A stretch of 49,532 nt of DNA from positions 1-49,532 of the forward strand of contig JANQRP010000022.1 of the NCBI GenBank assembly GCA_028284495.1. Direction: 5' to 3'. The notes below the pieces were generated by a model that was not told the origin of the DNA, did no database searches, and worked only from the letters and a program-made list of their open reading frames with translations. How positions within the stretch are numbered: the first letter of the stretch is position 1; every line of letters begins with the position of its first letter. Source of the DNA: Longimicrobiales bacterium (GTDB taxonomy: Bacteria > Gemmatimonadota > Gemmatimonadetes > Longimicrobiales > Gaopeijiaceae). The translations under genes were made by a program, and so were the position numbers. Of the stretch, positions 1-8,392 are shown one piece after another.

Positions 1-1
1 C

Positions 2-1387
2 TCCGACACCGCGCGGGTGGACTGGCATGCGAACGGCATCGCACCCCTGAACACGGGCACCGCCCCCGACACCGTGTTCGGCGTCGTCAAGCACTACACC
101 TGGCACGATGAGCTGACGGATCAGACATCGATGGGCACCGACCTGTCCGTGGCCGAGGGCTCAATCAACTACGTCATCTCAAGCTACGAGACCAACTTTG
201 CGGCGACGGTCGACACGACCACCGCGATCTGCGACTCGTCTTGCGCCAACTCCATGACCTATGTCATGTGGGCCGGCCAACAGGTCATCCTCGAAGACCG
301 CCAGCGACTCGACAACACGACGACCGACTCGACGTACTACGGAGTGGTAAGCTACACCCACGGTGGCGGCGTCGACCGCCCACTGGCGGTGTGGCGGGTG
401 GCCGAGGACGACGACGTGTGCACCGTAATGCCTCACTTCAACTGGCGGGGGCAATTCACCGAGCGCGTCGAGGGCCAGGTTGTGCCGGGCGGGTTCACAT
501 GTGGGTCTGAACTGCCCTTGACCTCGCGAGACTTCCGGCGGTTCTACGGCAGCAACGAGACGCCGGAGACGCTCGGTCTTGAGCCGATCTGGTTCGGGAG
601 CCTGCTCACCGGGTCTGCCGACGGTACCGGTCTACAGTACCGGCGCGCTCGGTACTACGACCCGATGGTGGGGCAGTTCACGCAGATCGACCCCATCGGC
701 ATGCGCGGTGGTTTGAACCTGTATGGCTACGCCAACGGGGATCCCGTCAACTTCCGGGATCCCAGTGGGCTCAGCGCCGAGGAGGGCGCGTGCGTGGAGA
801 ACGGCGTCGCCCTATCGGTCCTGGAGTGCGAAGCGGGGATCGAGGCGCTGCGTGAGGATGGCTGGGCCGTCTGTGAGATCATTTCGGGGGCCTTTTTCTG
901 TCCGGACAGTGACTGGCAGTTCTTTGCCGGGCTCGGCTTCTCCTTTGTTGCGGGTGCCGGCGTAGACGGTCAGGCCGGTGGCTTCATCGGCGGGGACGCC
1001 TTCGGGGTCTACGGGTCGACCGGCCTCGATGCCGGACTAAGCGCTGGCCCGTACTTCACGTTGGGGATAGCGCGGGAGGGGTCGCTCGGTGGGCTGGCGG
1101 GCGCGGGCTGCGTTGGCTTCTCGATATCGGCATGCTTCGGCGGCGCGGGCGGGGGACGACTGAACTCGATGGCGCTCCAGTTTGGGCTGCCGTCCGTCTC
1201 TGCGGACCAACTGGCGAAGTTCGTCGGTCTACCCAAGCTTCCCTTTGCCAGCACAGCGGGTGCCAGTGTCGGTGGCGCATTCGACATCAGGGGCGCGATC
1301 CGGAAAGCGTACGGGCGCTTCCAGCGGGCGATAGGTTATCTTTCCGATCCGAATGTCTGGAGGCGGGGCCTGGGGGTGGGCAACTGA
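2..1387 (+). CDS. Rhs-family protein, 3' part (copy 1), 5' end outside window
   Basis: C-terminal part of an Rhs/YD-repeat polymorphic toxin. The frame is open to the window's left edge, so the true start lies outside; the GTG at 17 is only the first in-window start codon. Copy 2 downstream aligns from the first residues (ANGIAPLNTG and onward), supporting a longer protein. The hallmark Rhs core is at 638-756 (YRRARYYDP, then GQFTQIDPIG, LYGYANGDPVNF, DPSGL). The roughly 200-residue tip after DPSGL is rich in Gly and Ala and resembles no toxin domain I recognise. In known Rhs proteins this tip is the variable effector, released inside the shell formed by the YD repeats. A two-helix membrane protein follows 12 bp downstream and could be its immunity partner. 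Rhs identity is certain; the tip's activity is unknown. Confidence 0.85.
   Translation, partial: SDTARVDWHANGIAPLNTGTAPDTVFGVVKHYTWHDELTDQTSMGTDLSVAEGSINYVISSYETNFAATVDTTTAICDSSCANSMTYVMWAGQQVILEDRQRLDNTTTDSTYYGVVSYTHGGGVDRPLAVWRVAEDDDVCTVMPHFNWRGQFTERVEGQVVPGGFTCGSELPLTSRDFRRFYGSNETPETLGLEPIWFGSLLTGSADGTGLQYRRARYYDPMVGQFTQIDPIGMRGGLNLYGYANGDPVNFRDPSGLSAEEGACVENGVALSVLECEAGIEALREDGWAVCEIISGAFFCPDSDWQFFAGLGFSFVAGAGVDGQAGGFIGGDAFGVYGSTGLDAGLSAGPYFTLGIAREGSLGGLAGAGCVGFSISACFGGAGGGRLNSMALQFGLPSVSADQLAKFVGLPKLPFASTAGASVGGAFDIRGAIRKAYGRFQRAIGYLSDPNVWRRGLGVGN
638..756 (+). repeat. Rhs core identity block, copy 1
   Basis: 119 bp encoding the Rhs core, matching 3515-3633 with a single mismatch (C/T in the GQFTQ codons). 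Its first 62 bp are identical to 17852-17791 on the minus strand. Flanking sequence of the same genes is clearly more diverged, so the identity is concentrated in the core. This is the pattern expected when the core serves as a recombination site for tip exchange. Confidence 0.85.
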
Positions 1388-1399
1388 CTTCTGGTCACT

Positions 1400-1642
1400 A
1401 TGGAGGCCGCGGTGACAGCGATCCAGTTGGCGATAATTGGTCCTGTGTTGGTGATACAATGGTGGTTGGTCTTCCTCGAGTCGGTCTGCCTCCGGGACGA
1501 TGTGGAGTGGTCGCTATTCAACCACTGGGACATCACCAACTACAAGTCCGAGTACCGGTGGGCGGTGTACGTCTTTCGGGTGTTGTTGGGGGTTCTCGTC
1601 GTCGTCTTCTTTGCTGCGGCGGGAGCTGTGATGAGCACCTAG
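1400..1642 (+). CDS. Small two-helix membrane protein, candidate Rhs immunity protein
   Basis: 80 residues with two hydrophobic segments at roughly residues 4-26 and 54-78, joined by a charged loop containing DDVEW and KSEY. It begins 12 bp after the stop of Rhs copy 1, where cognate immunity genes are normally found. A membrane location would suit a toxin acting on or across the inner membrane, which could also fit the hydrophobic Gly-rich tip of copy 1. I recognise no family, so the immunity role rests on position only. Confidence 0.5.
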   Translation: MEAAVTAIQLAIIGPVLVIQWWLVFLESVCLRDDVEWSLFNHWDITNYKSEYRWAVYVFRVLLGVLVVVFFAAAGAVMST

Positions 1643-1739
1643 AGGTTTCGACCGGCGGACGAGGACGAGCAGTTTGAGGCGCAGCCTGCGGATCAACCTG
1701 AAGTTGCCCCCTCTCGGCGGACGGGTGAGCGCTTGGAAT

Positions 1740-1935
1740 TCAAACGGCATTGAGGTGCTGCTTCTCGAAATTGATCGGTGATTTCTGTCCCAGTGCGGAG
1801 TGGCGTCGGTAGGGGTTGTACCAGCCCTCGATGAAGTAGAAGGCGGCCATCCGTGCCTCTGCCTGGTTCCGCAAGCGTTCGCGTAGGTGCAGGCGAACTC
1901 CTCGATGGCATGACAGTCGGCAGCCCGTTGAGCTT
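1740..1935 (-). pseudogene. IS3-type transposase C-terminal remnant
   Basis: The minus strand encodes FIEGWYNPYRRHSALGQ followed by SPINFEKQ. This matches the conserved end of IS3-family OrfB (integrase-core C-terminus, Y/W-Y-N-x-x-R-R-H-S-A-L-G). Upstream the reading breaks: an EEFACT stretch in one frame appears to correspond to the usual S-F-x-x-T-L segment continued in another frame. The DDE catalytic region is absent, so the element is dead. Its residual presence marks past insertion activity between the two Rhs copies. Confidence 0.75.
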
Positions 1936-2033
1936 GAGCGAGGTCGCGACCCGGCGTGCGTTCTCGGGCTCGAGCTCTCTGCTCGAGGCCGCGTTCGAGG
2001 AAGTTGCGGGGGCCGTAGGTCGTCACGACTCAC

Positions 2034-2539
2034 CTCCTCGAAGAGTTCGCTCGGGCACTCGGCCGCGGGGCCGAGCTTGATCGCCTAGCAGCGCCCAGCG
2101 ACGACGTCGAGGTGGATTGTCGGGCGCTTCGCGCTACGGCTCATCGGAGTGCGTCGAGGAGCTGCACGTGGGCGTCGAGAGGGCGCGAGGCGCGCTCACA
2201 CTCTGGGACGTGGACAGGGTGTGTTTCGACTCGTTGTACGGTCCGGCCAACCGGAGCCGGGCGCGCTCACCGACACGCGTCGATCGCACCATCCGCTCGG
2301 TCGCACTGCCCTTGCAGTGCCGCGGACCGATCAACAGGCGCTGCGGAGTCAACCCTGCGTGCCAAGCTCCCTGCAGGGCTGTAGCGAGCCGCGTTGCCAC
2401 CCCCGCACAAGGATGGGGACATGGCTTGGAGGAAGTAGGAAGAGGACGTGGCCGCGACCGCTCAACGATTGCCGAACGGTAGTGGTTGTCGGCTCGGGCG
2501 GCCTGATCTGGGGTCCGCCGACGTAGCCTGCCCGCGCGC
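2034..2539. other. Gene-poor stretch between transposase remnants
   Basis: About 500 bp with only overlapping short open frames in several phases and no convincing ribosome-binding site or recognisable protein similarity. It lies between the IS3-type and IS256-type remnants and is probably degraded mobile-element or Rhs-associated DNA. I see no RNA gene or clear repeat in it. Confidence 0.4.
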
Positions 2540-2729
2540 GAGCTGGAAGGCGAGTTGAGCGACCGCCTGGGCTACGAGAAGCGCGCCGGTCGGTGCCGCG
2601 ATGGCGACCACTCCAGGCGTGGCCTTACGCGGAAGCGGGTACAGACCGAAACAGCTGAGTGCGAGATGGAGGTCGCGCGCGACCCGGACGGCTCCCTAGT
2701 GTCATGCTCGTGCCGCAGGGCCGGCGACC
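2540..2729 (+). pseudogene. IS256-type (Mutator) transposase N-terminal remnant
   Basis: The frame reads ELEGELSDRLGYEKRAG, then RKRVQTETAECEMEVARDPDG. This is the N-terminal pattern of IS256-family transposases (LGYEK, then KTVxTExGEVELEVPRDRxG). After DPDGS the similarity continues in another frame as VMLVPQGRRP, matching the family's EPVxVPKGQRR, so a frameshift is present. Similarity stops at about 2729, exactly where Rhs copy 2 becomes recognisable. The element therefore seems to have removed the 5' part of that Rhs gene. Confidence 0.7.
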
Positions 2730-4187
2730 ATGGACAAGGACTCGACGGTCAGCACCGTACCCTCCCGCATGGCGACCGAGGGCGATGTGACCCAGTTCGA
2801 ACTCGGTGGTCTTGCTGGAAGCTCCTCGGACTACTTCGAGGGCGAGTTGGGTGAGGTCGTGGTGATTCCGAAGTTGCTGTCCAACAACGCCCGTGCGGAG
2901 TGGTACGCGAACGGTATCGCACCGCTGAACACCGGTACGCAACCGGACACCGTCTACGGCGTCGTGAAGCACTACACATGGCACAACGAGCTGACCGACC
3001 AGACCGCGATGGGGACCGACCTGTCCGTGGCCGACGGCTCGATCAGCTACGTCACCTCGACGTACGTGACGAACTTCGAAGCCACCATGGACTCGACGGC
3101 GGCGATCTGCGACTCGTCATGCGCGAACTCCATGACCTACGTCATGTGGGCGGGGCAGCAGGTGATTCTCGAAGACCGTCAACGCCTCGACAACACGACG
3201 ACCGACTCGACCTACTACGGCGTTGTCAGCTACACCCACGGAGGGGGCATCGACCGGCCCCTCGCAGTGTGGCGGGTCGATGAGGCCGACGATATCTGCG
3301 TGATCGTGCCCCACTTCAACTGGCGTGGCCAATTCACCGAACGGGTGGAGGGCGGACTTACTCCGGCCGGTACCACGTGTGGATCCGAGCTTCCCATCAC
3401 GGCGAGAGACTTCCGCCTGCTCTACGGCGGGAATGAGACGCCGGAGACCCTGGACATCGATCCGGTGTGGTTCGGAAGCCTGCTCACGGGATCCGCGGAC
3501 GGATCGGGCCTCATGTACCGGCGCGCTCGGTACTACGACCCGATGGTGGGGCAGTTTACGCAGATCGACCCCATCGGCATGCGCGGTGGTTTGAACCTGT
3601 ATGGCTACGCCAACGGGGATCCCGTCAACTTCCGCGACCCCTCGGGGCTCATGGCCGAATGTGACCCACCGGGCACACCCGAGTGCCCGGTGCTCATCAC
3701 TGGCGATGAGATCACGGTGAACGTGCCTCGCTATGACCCCGACGAGATGCTTCGCAGGCACCGGCTCGACGGTGCCACCAGATATTGCGGACCGGGGCGG
3801 CTTCTGTTCATGGGTACTTGTGAGGAGCTCTCCGGCAACCAGCGTCCGCTGTCAGGTGGTGGTGGCGGCGGCGGCGGAGTCGGTGCAACGGGCCTCCCGG
3901 CGAAACCCGACTTCGCAGAGGAGAGTCTGCTCTACTGGATCGAGCGGTGCGATCGTACCGGAAATAACATCTGCATCATGGGCCACCTCGCAGCGCTCGG
4001 TCAGAAGGACACCGTCATTCCTACTGCGATCACGTTGGCAGGCGGATACATTGTCCGAGTTATCGGGCCGTTTACCACTCGGGGGGTGCCCAGGAAGCTG
4101 CAACGCATCCGGAGATTTATTCGCTTCGACCCACCCCACCACGGAAAGGGGTGGCACTGGGATGGCGACTGGTTTAAGCGCTTCTAA
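2730..4187 (+). CDS. Orphan Rhs 3' segment (copy 2) with LamG-like fragment and variable tip
   Basis: 485 residues. Residues about 25-60 (YFEGELGEVVVIPKLLS) look like the end of a LamG/concanavalin-like domain. The Rhs region resembles copy 1, the core is at 3515-3633, and a different tip follows after DPSGL. The tip carries a poly-Gly linker (SGGGGGGGGV) and ends in DPPHHGKGWHWDGDWF, a His-rich motif like the putative catalytic ends of other Rhs tips, so a nuclease is possible. The gene lacks the long YD-repeat shell and secretion N-terminus and starts at the edge of an IS256 remnant with no strong Shine-Dalgarno. This suggests a displaced, silent tip that could be recruited by recombination with copy 1. 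The next gene, 16 bp downstream, is a likely immunity gene. Confidence 0.8.
   Translation: MDKDSTVSTVPSRMATEGDVTQFELGGLAGSSSDYFEGELGEVVVIPKLLSNNARAEWYANGIAPLNTGTQPDTVYGVVKHYTWHNELTDQTAMGTDLSVADGSISYVTSTYVTNFEATMDSTAAICDSSCANSMTYVMWAGQQVILEDRQRLDNTTTDSTYYGVVSYTHGGGIDRPLAVWRVDEADDICVIVPHFNWRGQFTERVEGGLTPAGTTCGSELPITARDFRLLYGGNETPETLDIDPVWFGSLLTGSADGSGLMYRRARYYDPMVGQFTQIDPIGMRGGLNLYGYANGDPVNFRDPSGLMAECDPPGTPECPVLITGDEITVNVPRYDPDEMLRRHRLDGATRYCGPGRLLFMGTCEELSGNQRPLSGGGGGGGGVGATGLPAKPDFAEESLLYWIERCDRTGNNICIMGHLAALGQKDTVIPTAITLAGGYIVRVIGPFTTRGVPRKLQRIRRFIRFDPPHHGKGWHWDGDWFKRF
3515..3633 (+). repeat. Rhs core identity block, copy 2
   Basis: Matches 638-756 with one mismatch over 119 bp. The 5' 62 bp also match the third copy on the minus strand (17852-17791), apart from the same C/T change. 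Confidence 0.85.
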
Positions 4188-4203
4188 CAGCTGAGGAAGT
4201 ACG

Positions 4204-4686
4204 ATGACGAGGGAGAACCCCATCTCGGAAGGGCGTGCGAAGCGACGGGGGGTACCCACTTCGATTGGGTACCTCCAGTTCTCAGCCGAACCGTCTCGTG
4301 TCAGCGTAGCTGGCTTCCTGGCGGAGTCACCCGTCCTCATCCTGATGAACCCATTTTCCGACGCCGAGACCAGCCTCAGTGCGGTGCTCGGACTCGAGAA
4401 TTACCGGGAGGTGGAGCTAGAGGGTCTGGACGATGCACCGAGGCTCATCGAGAGCCACCCAGCCGAGATGCACGCGGTCGTCTTGCGGCGTGCCGCGCTG
4501 AAAGACGCGGCCGGAACGAGTACTGAAGCGCCTCGATTGACGCGAGGGACCGAAGGAATCGAATCAACCCTAGTCCGACTCGCCGCGCCGCGAACTCCCG
4601 TCTGGGTGTACGCGAGTAGTCACGGATCGTTTGAAGTATTCGGCCCGCCTGACGAGATCGATGCGATCGCAGATCGGATTAGCTAG
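4204..4686 (+). CDS. Candidate immunity protein for Rhs tip 2
   Basis: 160 residues, no signal peptide and no membrane helix, so probably cytoplasmic. It starts 16 bp after Rhs copy 2, with GAGGAAG just upstream of the ATG, a good ribosome-binding site. I recognise no domain. The N-terminus (KRRGVPTSIGYLQFSAEPSR) reads like a compact beta-rich protein and a Ser/Thr/Arg-rich middle follows. Position directly after a toxin tip is the main evidence for an immunity role. Translation signals here are better than those of the preceding Rhs segment, as expected if immunity must be kept expressed. Confidence 0.55.
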   Translation: MTRENPISEGRAKRRGVPTSIGYLQFSAEPSRVSVAGFLAESPVLILMNPFSDAETSLSAVLGLENYREVELEGLDDAPRLIESHPAEMHAVVLRRAALKDAAGTSTEAPRLTRGTEGIESTLVRLAAPRTPVWVYASSHGSFEVFGPPDEIDAIADRIS

Positions 4687-4704
4687 CACGCGCAACGACT
4701 CCCC

Positions 4705-5094
4705 CTACTCCCCGCCCCGGCTCTCCACGAGCGCGTCAACGAACTTGAGGATCGCCTTCTGATCGGCGGGCGGGAGGTCCTCGACCTGCTGGAGACGGCG
4801 CCGGATGCGCGCCGTCTTCGGCGGGATTTTTTCCTTTAGCGGCTCGATCCCGAGCAGCTCGTCGGCGGAGACGTCGAGCGCGGTGGCGAGCTCGACGAGC
4901 AGCGCACCGGGCGGCTGTGCATCGTCGGCCTCGTAGTAGGCGACGACGCGCTGCGAGACACCGACCAAGTCGCCCAGCTCCTGCTGGGTGAGCGCCTTCG
5001 AGGTGCGGATCGCCTTGAGCCGCTGTCCGAATCCCTGGAGGGTGCAGTCTTTCGTGGGTCTGGGCCTGGGTGGTGATGTGAGGATCTGAATCAC
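4705..5094 (-). CDS. Xre-family HTH transcriptional regulator (intact copy)
   Basis: 129 residues. An HTH_3/Cro-CI domain spans about residues 20-75 (FGQRLKAIRTSKALTQQELG, then SQRVVAYYEADDAQPP), followed by a basic helical tail (KTARIRRRLQQVEDLPPADQ). The GTG start at 5094 is preceded by GGAGG at a six-base distance. Both the GTG and this site are conserved in the decayed copy at 16436, which supports the start. It converges on the immunity gene (18-bp gap) and is divergent from gspE, with a 184-bp shared upstream region. It could regulate itself, the T2SS promoter or the toxin cassette; nothing in the sequence decides among these. Confidence 0.85.
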   Translation of the reverse strand: MIQILTSPPRPRPTKDCTLQGFGQRLKAIRTSKALTQQELGDLVGVSQRVVAYYEADDAQPPGALLVELATALDVSADELLGIEPLKEKIPPKTARIRRRLQQVEDLPPADQKAILKFVDALVESRGGE

Positions 5095-5157
5095 TGCGTC
5101 GCCTCCGAGGTCGGTAGCTCGAACGTCCTCCGACCGGCCACTGATGCCTCGGTCCCA

Positions 5158-5171
5158 TGTGCAACTGCACA
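5158..5171. promoter_or_regulatory. Palindrome upstream of the T2SS promoter (candidate activator or Xre site)
   Basis: TGTGCA-AC-TGCACA is a perfect 6-bp inverted repeat with a 2-bp spacer. Its centre lies about 88 bp upstream of the start site predicted from the sigma-54 element at 5225-5241. That is a typical distance for an upstream activating sequence bound by a sigma-54 activator. It also lies in the promoter region of the divergent xre gene, so an Xre operator is the alternative. Confidence 0.45.
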
Positions 5172-5224
5172 GGCAACCAGTGCGACCGACCCTGCTGATT
5201 CGGCGGCATCAAGCCACTCGGGGC

Positions 5225-5241
5225 TTGGCACCCCTTCTGCA
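5225..5241 (+). promoter_or_regulatory. Sigma-54 (-24/-12) promoter of the T2SS operon
   Basis: TTGGCACCCCTTCTGCA matches the consensus YTGGCACGrNNNTTGCW, including both invariant doublets: GG at 5227-5228 and GC at 5239-5240, exactly 10 bp apart. Transcription should begin near 5252, giving a leader of about 27 nt before gspE. The operon's last gene encodes a sigma-54 activator, which makes the match functionally coherent. Confidence 0.75.
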
Positions 5242-5278
5242 CTAGCGCCTTCGCACACCCTCCCCACGAGGCATGCGA

Positions 5279-6775
5279 ATGGACCTGGCCGCACCACTCG
5301 AATCGAAGCTCTCCCTCCACCGACACTTCTCTGCCGAGTACCTCGAAACCCATCAGGTTCTCCCGGTCGAGGTGGCCGACGAGCTGCTGACGGTCGCGGT
5401 CGGCGGCGACCCGGACGCTGACGTCATCGCCGACCTCGAGGACACCTTCGACTACCCCGTGCGCATCAAGCGCGTGGCCGCGGAGGACATCGTCGACGCG
5501 GTCCGGCGGGCGTACTCGGGTGCGGAGAGCGTGCTCGATCTGGTATCGGATCTTTCGGACGGGCTCGAAGTCACGGACGGATTCGAGACGGCCGAGCACG
5601 ACATCCGCAACTTGGCGAACCAGCCGCCTGTCATCCGCTTCGTGAACCTTCTCATTCGAGAAGCTCACGAGGCCGGCGCGAGCGACATCCATCTGGAGGC
5701 CACCCGGGACGGGGTTGACGTGCGGTTCCGCGTGGACGGCCTGCTCTCGGCCGCGCCGGCCCCGCCGGCGAACCTGCGAGCGGCGGTGGTCTCGAGAGTG
5801 AAGCTGATCGGCGACCTCGACATCGCGGAGCGCCGCCAGCCACAGGACGGTCGGGTCCGGGTCCGGCTCGAGGACCGGGAGCTCGACCTTCGCATCTCGA
5901 CGCTCCCGTCACTTCACGGCGAGTCGGTGGTGCTCCGGCTGCTCGACCAGGGTGACGGTCCGACCGAGCTCGGCTCCGTGGGGATGGCGCGTGAGACGCT
6001 GGACCGGTTTTCGGCGCTCGCCCGGCTTCCGCACGGAATCGTGCTCGCCACGGGCCCGACCGGCAGCGGAAAGACCACCACTCTCTATGGTGCGCTTCAG
6101 ATCCGCGACCGCTCGATCGAGAAGGTGATCACGGTCGAGGACCCGGTTGAGTACCAGCTCGACGGCATCACGCAGGTCCCCGTCAACCGCAAGGCGGGCA
6201 TGACTTTCGCTGCCGGACTCCGGAGTATTCTGCGGCAAGACCCCGACGTCGTGATGGTCGGGGAGATGCGTGACCGTGAGACCGCCGAGATCGCGGTCCA
6301 GGCGTCGATGACAGGCCACCTGGTGTTCTCGACGCTCCACACGAACGACGCAGCCTCTGCCGTGAGTCGGCTGCTCGATCTCGGGCTGCAGCCCTACATG
6401 CTCGCGGCCACGCTCGAGGGGGTTCTTGCCCAGCGCCTCGTCCGGATGATCTGCGACGCCTGCCGCGAGCCGTACGAGCCCGATCCGGCCACGATCCGGA
6501 CGATCGCCGACGTGAGCGTCGACGGGCTCCGCTTCGAGCGCGGCGCGGGCTGCGAGGCCTGCCGCGGCACGGGGTATCGAGGCCGGACCGGGATCTTCGA
6601 ACTGCTCACATTCGACGAGTCGCTGCGCGCTGCACTCCTCCAGCCGGGCGGGATTCCCGACTTCCGACGGATCGCGCGTGAACAGGGACTGCGCACGCTC
6701 CGCGACGACGGCTGGCGGAAGGTGCGCCAGTCGGTCACGACGGTCGAGGAGGTGGCGCGTGTCGCGCAGGCTTGA
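5279..6775 (+). CDS. gspE: Type II secretion ATPase GspE
   Basis: Cytoplasmic hexameric ATPase that powers pseudopilus assembly. 498 residues from the ATG at 5279, chosen because GAGG lies seven bases upstream; the ATG at 5273 is too close to it. An N-terminal MshEN/T2SSE_N-like domain (about residues 15-85) precedes the ATPase core. Walker A is GPTGSGKT (residues 259-266); the Asp/Walker B region includes QDPDVVMVGEMRD and the His box STLHTNDA. A zinc-binding four-cysteine loop, C392-x2-C395 and C425-x2-C428, is characteristic of GspE. First gene of a 13-gene operon; its end overlaps gspG by 17 bp. A PilB-like pilus ATPase is excluded mainly by the GspG/GspK/GspL context. Confidence 0.95.
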   Translation: MDLAAPLESKLSLHRHFSAEYLETHQVLPVEVADELLTVAVGGDPDADVIADLEDTFDYPVRIKRVAAEDIVDAVRRAYSGAESVLDLVSDLSDGLEVTDGFETAEHDIRNLANQPPVIRFVNLLIREAHEAGASDIHLEATRDGVDVRFRVDGLLSAAPAPPANLRAAVVSRVKLIGDLDIAERRQPQDGRVRVRLEDRELDLRISTLPSLHGESVVLRLLDQGDGPTELGSVGMARETLDRFSALARLPHGIVLATGPTGSGKTTTLYGALQIRDRSIEKVITVEDPVEYQLDGITQVPVNRKAGMTFAAGLRSILRQDPDVVMVGEMRDRETAEIAVQASMTGHLVFSTLHTNDAASAVSRLLDLGLQPYMLAATLEGVLAQRLVRMICDACREPYEPDPATIRTIADVSVDGLRFERGAGCEACRGTGYRGRTGIFELLTFDESLRAALLQPGGIPDFRRIAREQGLRTLRDDGWRKVRQSVTTVEEVARVAQA

Positions 6776-7202
6776 CCGAGCGACCGGAGCCGGAGGCTTC
6801 ACGCTGATCGAGATCATCGTCGTGATCGCCGTTATCGCAGTCCTCGCGTCGGTGGTCTCGCCCATGGTATTCCGGAACGTGAGCGACGCGAAGATGAGCG
6901 CCGCACGAAGCCAGGTGGAGATCTTCGCGCTCGCGCTCGACTCGTACCGGGTCGACAACGACGAGTACCCCCCGACGGACCTGGGACTCGACGCGCTGCG
7001 CACGGCGCCCGACTCGGCCGACGCGCCCAACTGGCGGGGACCGTACATCCGTCGCGAAGTGCCGCTCGATCCCTGGGGACGGCCCTGGGTGTACGTCAGC
7101 CCCGGCGACGAAAACCCGCGCTCCTACGACCTCATCTCCTACGGACGTGACGGCGAGCCCGGGGGCGAGGAAGAGGACGCCGACGTGACGTCGTGGAACT
7201 GA
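6759..7202 (+). CDS. gspG: Major pseudopilin GspG
   Basis: 147 residues from the GTG at 6759, which has AGGAGG six bases upstream and lies inside the end of gspE. A class III signal is clear: cleavage between G13 and F14 (GGFTLIEIIVVIA), with Glu at +5 of the mature protein. The C-terminal half carries the GspG signature YPPTDLGLDAL, WRGPYI, PLDPWGRPWVYVSPG, then YGRDGEPGGEEEDADV, where acidic residues form the calcium site in this family. It should form the bulk of the pseudopilus that pushes substrates through the secretin. No prepilin peptidase gene is nearby. Confidence 0.95.
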   Translation: MSRRLDRATGAGGFTLIEIIVVIAVIAVLASVVSPMVFRNVSDAKMSAARSQVEIFALALDSYRVDNDEYPPTDLGLDALRTAPDSADAPNWRGPYIRREVPLDPWGRPWVYVSPGDENPRSYDLISYGRDGEPGGEEEDADVTSWN

Positions 7203-8392
7203 TGAGCGCGACAGGATCGTTCCGGTACCAGGCGGCGGACTCGGCAGGCTCGCTCGTGCGGGGCCGCGTCGAGGCGACGTCCCGAGACGGCGCCGCCGAC
7301 CGGTTGCGGGCTCAGGGGCTCAGGGTGATCGAGCTCCGTGCCTCACGGCGATGGCTGCCAACCCGCGGCATCCCCAAGAAGCAGCTAGCCGTCGTGTTCC
7401 GAAGCCTCTCGTCACTGGTGGATGCGGGCGTGCCGTTCGAGCGGGCGTTGGGCGCGACGCTGGACCTGGTGGATGGCCGGCTTCACGGGCTACTGGAGTC
7501 GGTACGGACCGAGATCCTCGAAGGGGCATCGGTCGCAGACGCGTTCGGGCGCCACCCGGGCACCTTCGGTCCGGCCGTCACCGGGATGATCCGTGCCGGT
7601 GAGCATGCGAGTCGGCTGGACGAGGCGCTCGGCAGTGTTGCGGCTCAGCTCGAGCATGAGGTGCAGTTTCGTTCGGGTATCCGCTCCGCCCTCGCCTATC
7701 CCATCCTGTTGCTGATCGTGGGCGTCGTATCCGTCGGGATCATGGGTGGCGTCGTCCTGCCTCGCTTCGCGACGCTGCTCACCGATCTGGGTGCCGAGCT
7801 TCCGGCGTCCACACGATGGCTACTCGCGGTGTCGGACGCCCTACGGCAATGGGCGTGGCTAGGCGCCGTGGGCGCGCTCGGTGCGACGATCGCCTGGGTG
7901 TCGCTGGGCCTCGGGCCGCGCTTCCGCCCGGCGATCCATCGCACTCTGCTCCGAGTGCCCATCGTAGGACCTCTGCGCCACGACCTCGCATCCGCACGGG
8001 TCTGCGAGGCCCTCGGCAGCATGCTCCAGACGGGCGTTCCCGTCATGGCGGCCCTGGAGGGAGCACGCGACGCAGCTGCCGACGCGGAGGTCGTGGAACG
8101 CCTCACGCGAGCCCGCGACCGGGTGGTCCGGGGTCATCCGCTCGGGCAAGCCCTGGACGAGGAGCGCGCACTCACGCCTTCGGCCGCGAAGATGATCCGA
8201 CTCGGGGACGCAAGTGGCACCGTGGGGGTCCTCGCGCGGAAGGCCGCGACTCACTTGGCCGAGGAGACCCGTCGGACCATCCAGACGCTGGTGGGCCTGT
8301 TCGAGCCCGCACTCATCCTCGTGCTCGGAGGCGGGATCGCCATCATGGCGGCCTCGCTTCTGCGAGCCGTATACAGCGTGAGGCCTGGATGA
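7202..8392 (+). CDS. gspF: Type II secretion inner-membrane platform protein GspF
   Basis: Polytopic inner-membrane platform protein with the usual two T2SSF repeats: cytoplasmic helical bundles around residues 60-180 and 265-385, and hydrophobic helices near 165-190, 215-240 and 365-390. The repeats are visible as FRSLSSLVDAGVPFERALGA and ACEALGSMLQTGVPVMAAL-like stretches. The ATG at 7202 overlaps the gspG stop (TGATG); a GTG three codons earlier is an alternative. 396 residues, normal for the family. It couples the GspE motor to pseudopilin addition. Confidence 0.93.
   Translation: MSATGSFRYQAADSAGSLVRGRVEATSRDGAADRLRAQGLRVIELRASRRWLPTRGIPKKQLAVVFRSLSSLVDAGVPFERALGATLDLVDGRLHGLLESVRTEILEGASVADAFGRHPGTFGPAVTGMIRAGEHASRLDEALGSVAAQLEHEVQFRSGIRSALAYPILLLIVGVVSVGIMGGVVLPRFATLLTDLGAELPASTRWLLAVSDALRQWAWLGAVGALGATIAWVSLGLGPRFRPAIHRTLLRVPIVGPLRHDLASARVCEALGSMLQTGVPVMAALEGARDAAADAEVVERLTRARDRVVRGHPLGQALDEERALTPSAAKMIRLGDASGTVGVLARKAATHLAEETRRTIQTLVGLFEPALILVLGGGIAIMAASLLRAVYSVRPG

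Noticed and set aside
1514..2026. 170-residue minus-strand frame with a GAGGAGG-preceded GTG
   Set aside because: Despite the good Shine-Dalgarno, the protein mixes frames of an IS3 remnant and antisense of the small membrane protein; no coherent domain.
4736..5692. 318-residue minus-strand frame across Xre and gspE
   Set aside because: Spans the divergent promoter and lies antisense to gspE; no similarity.
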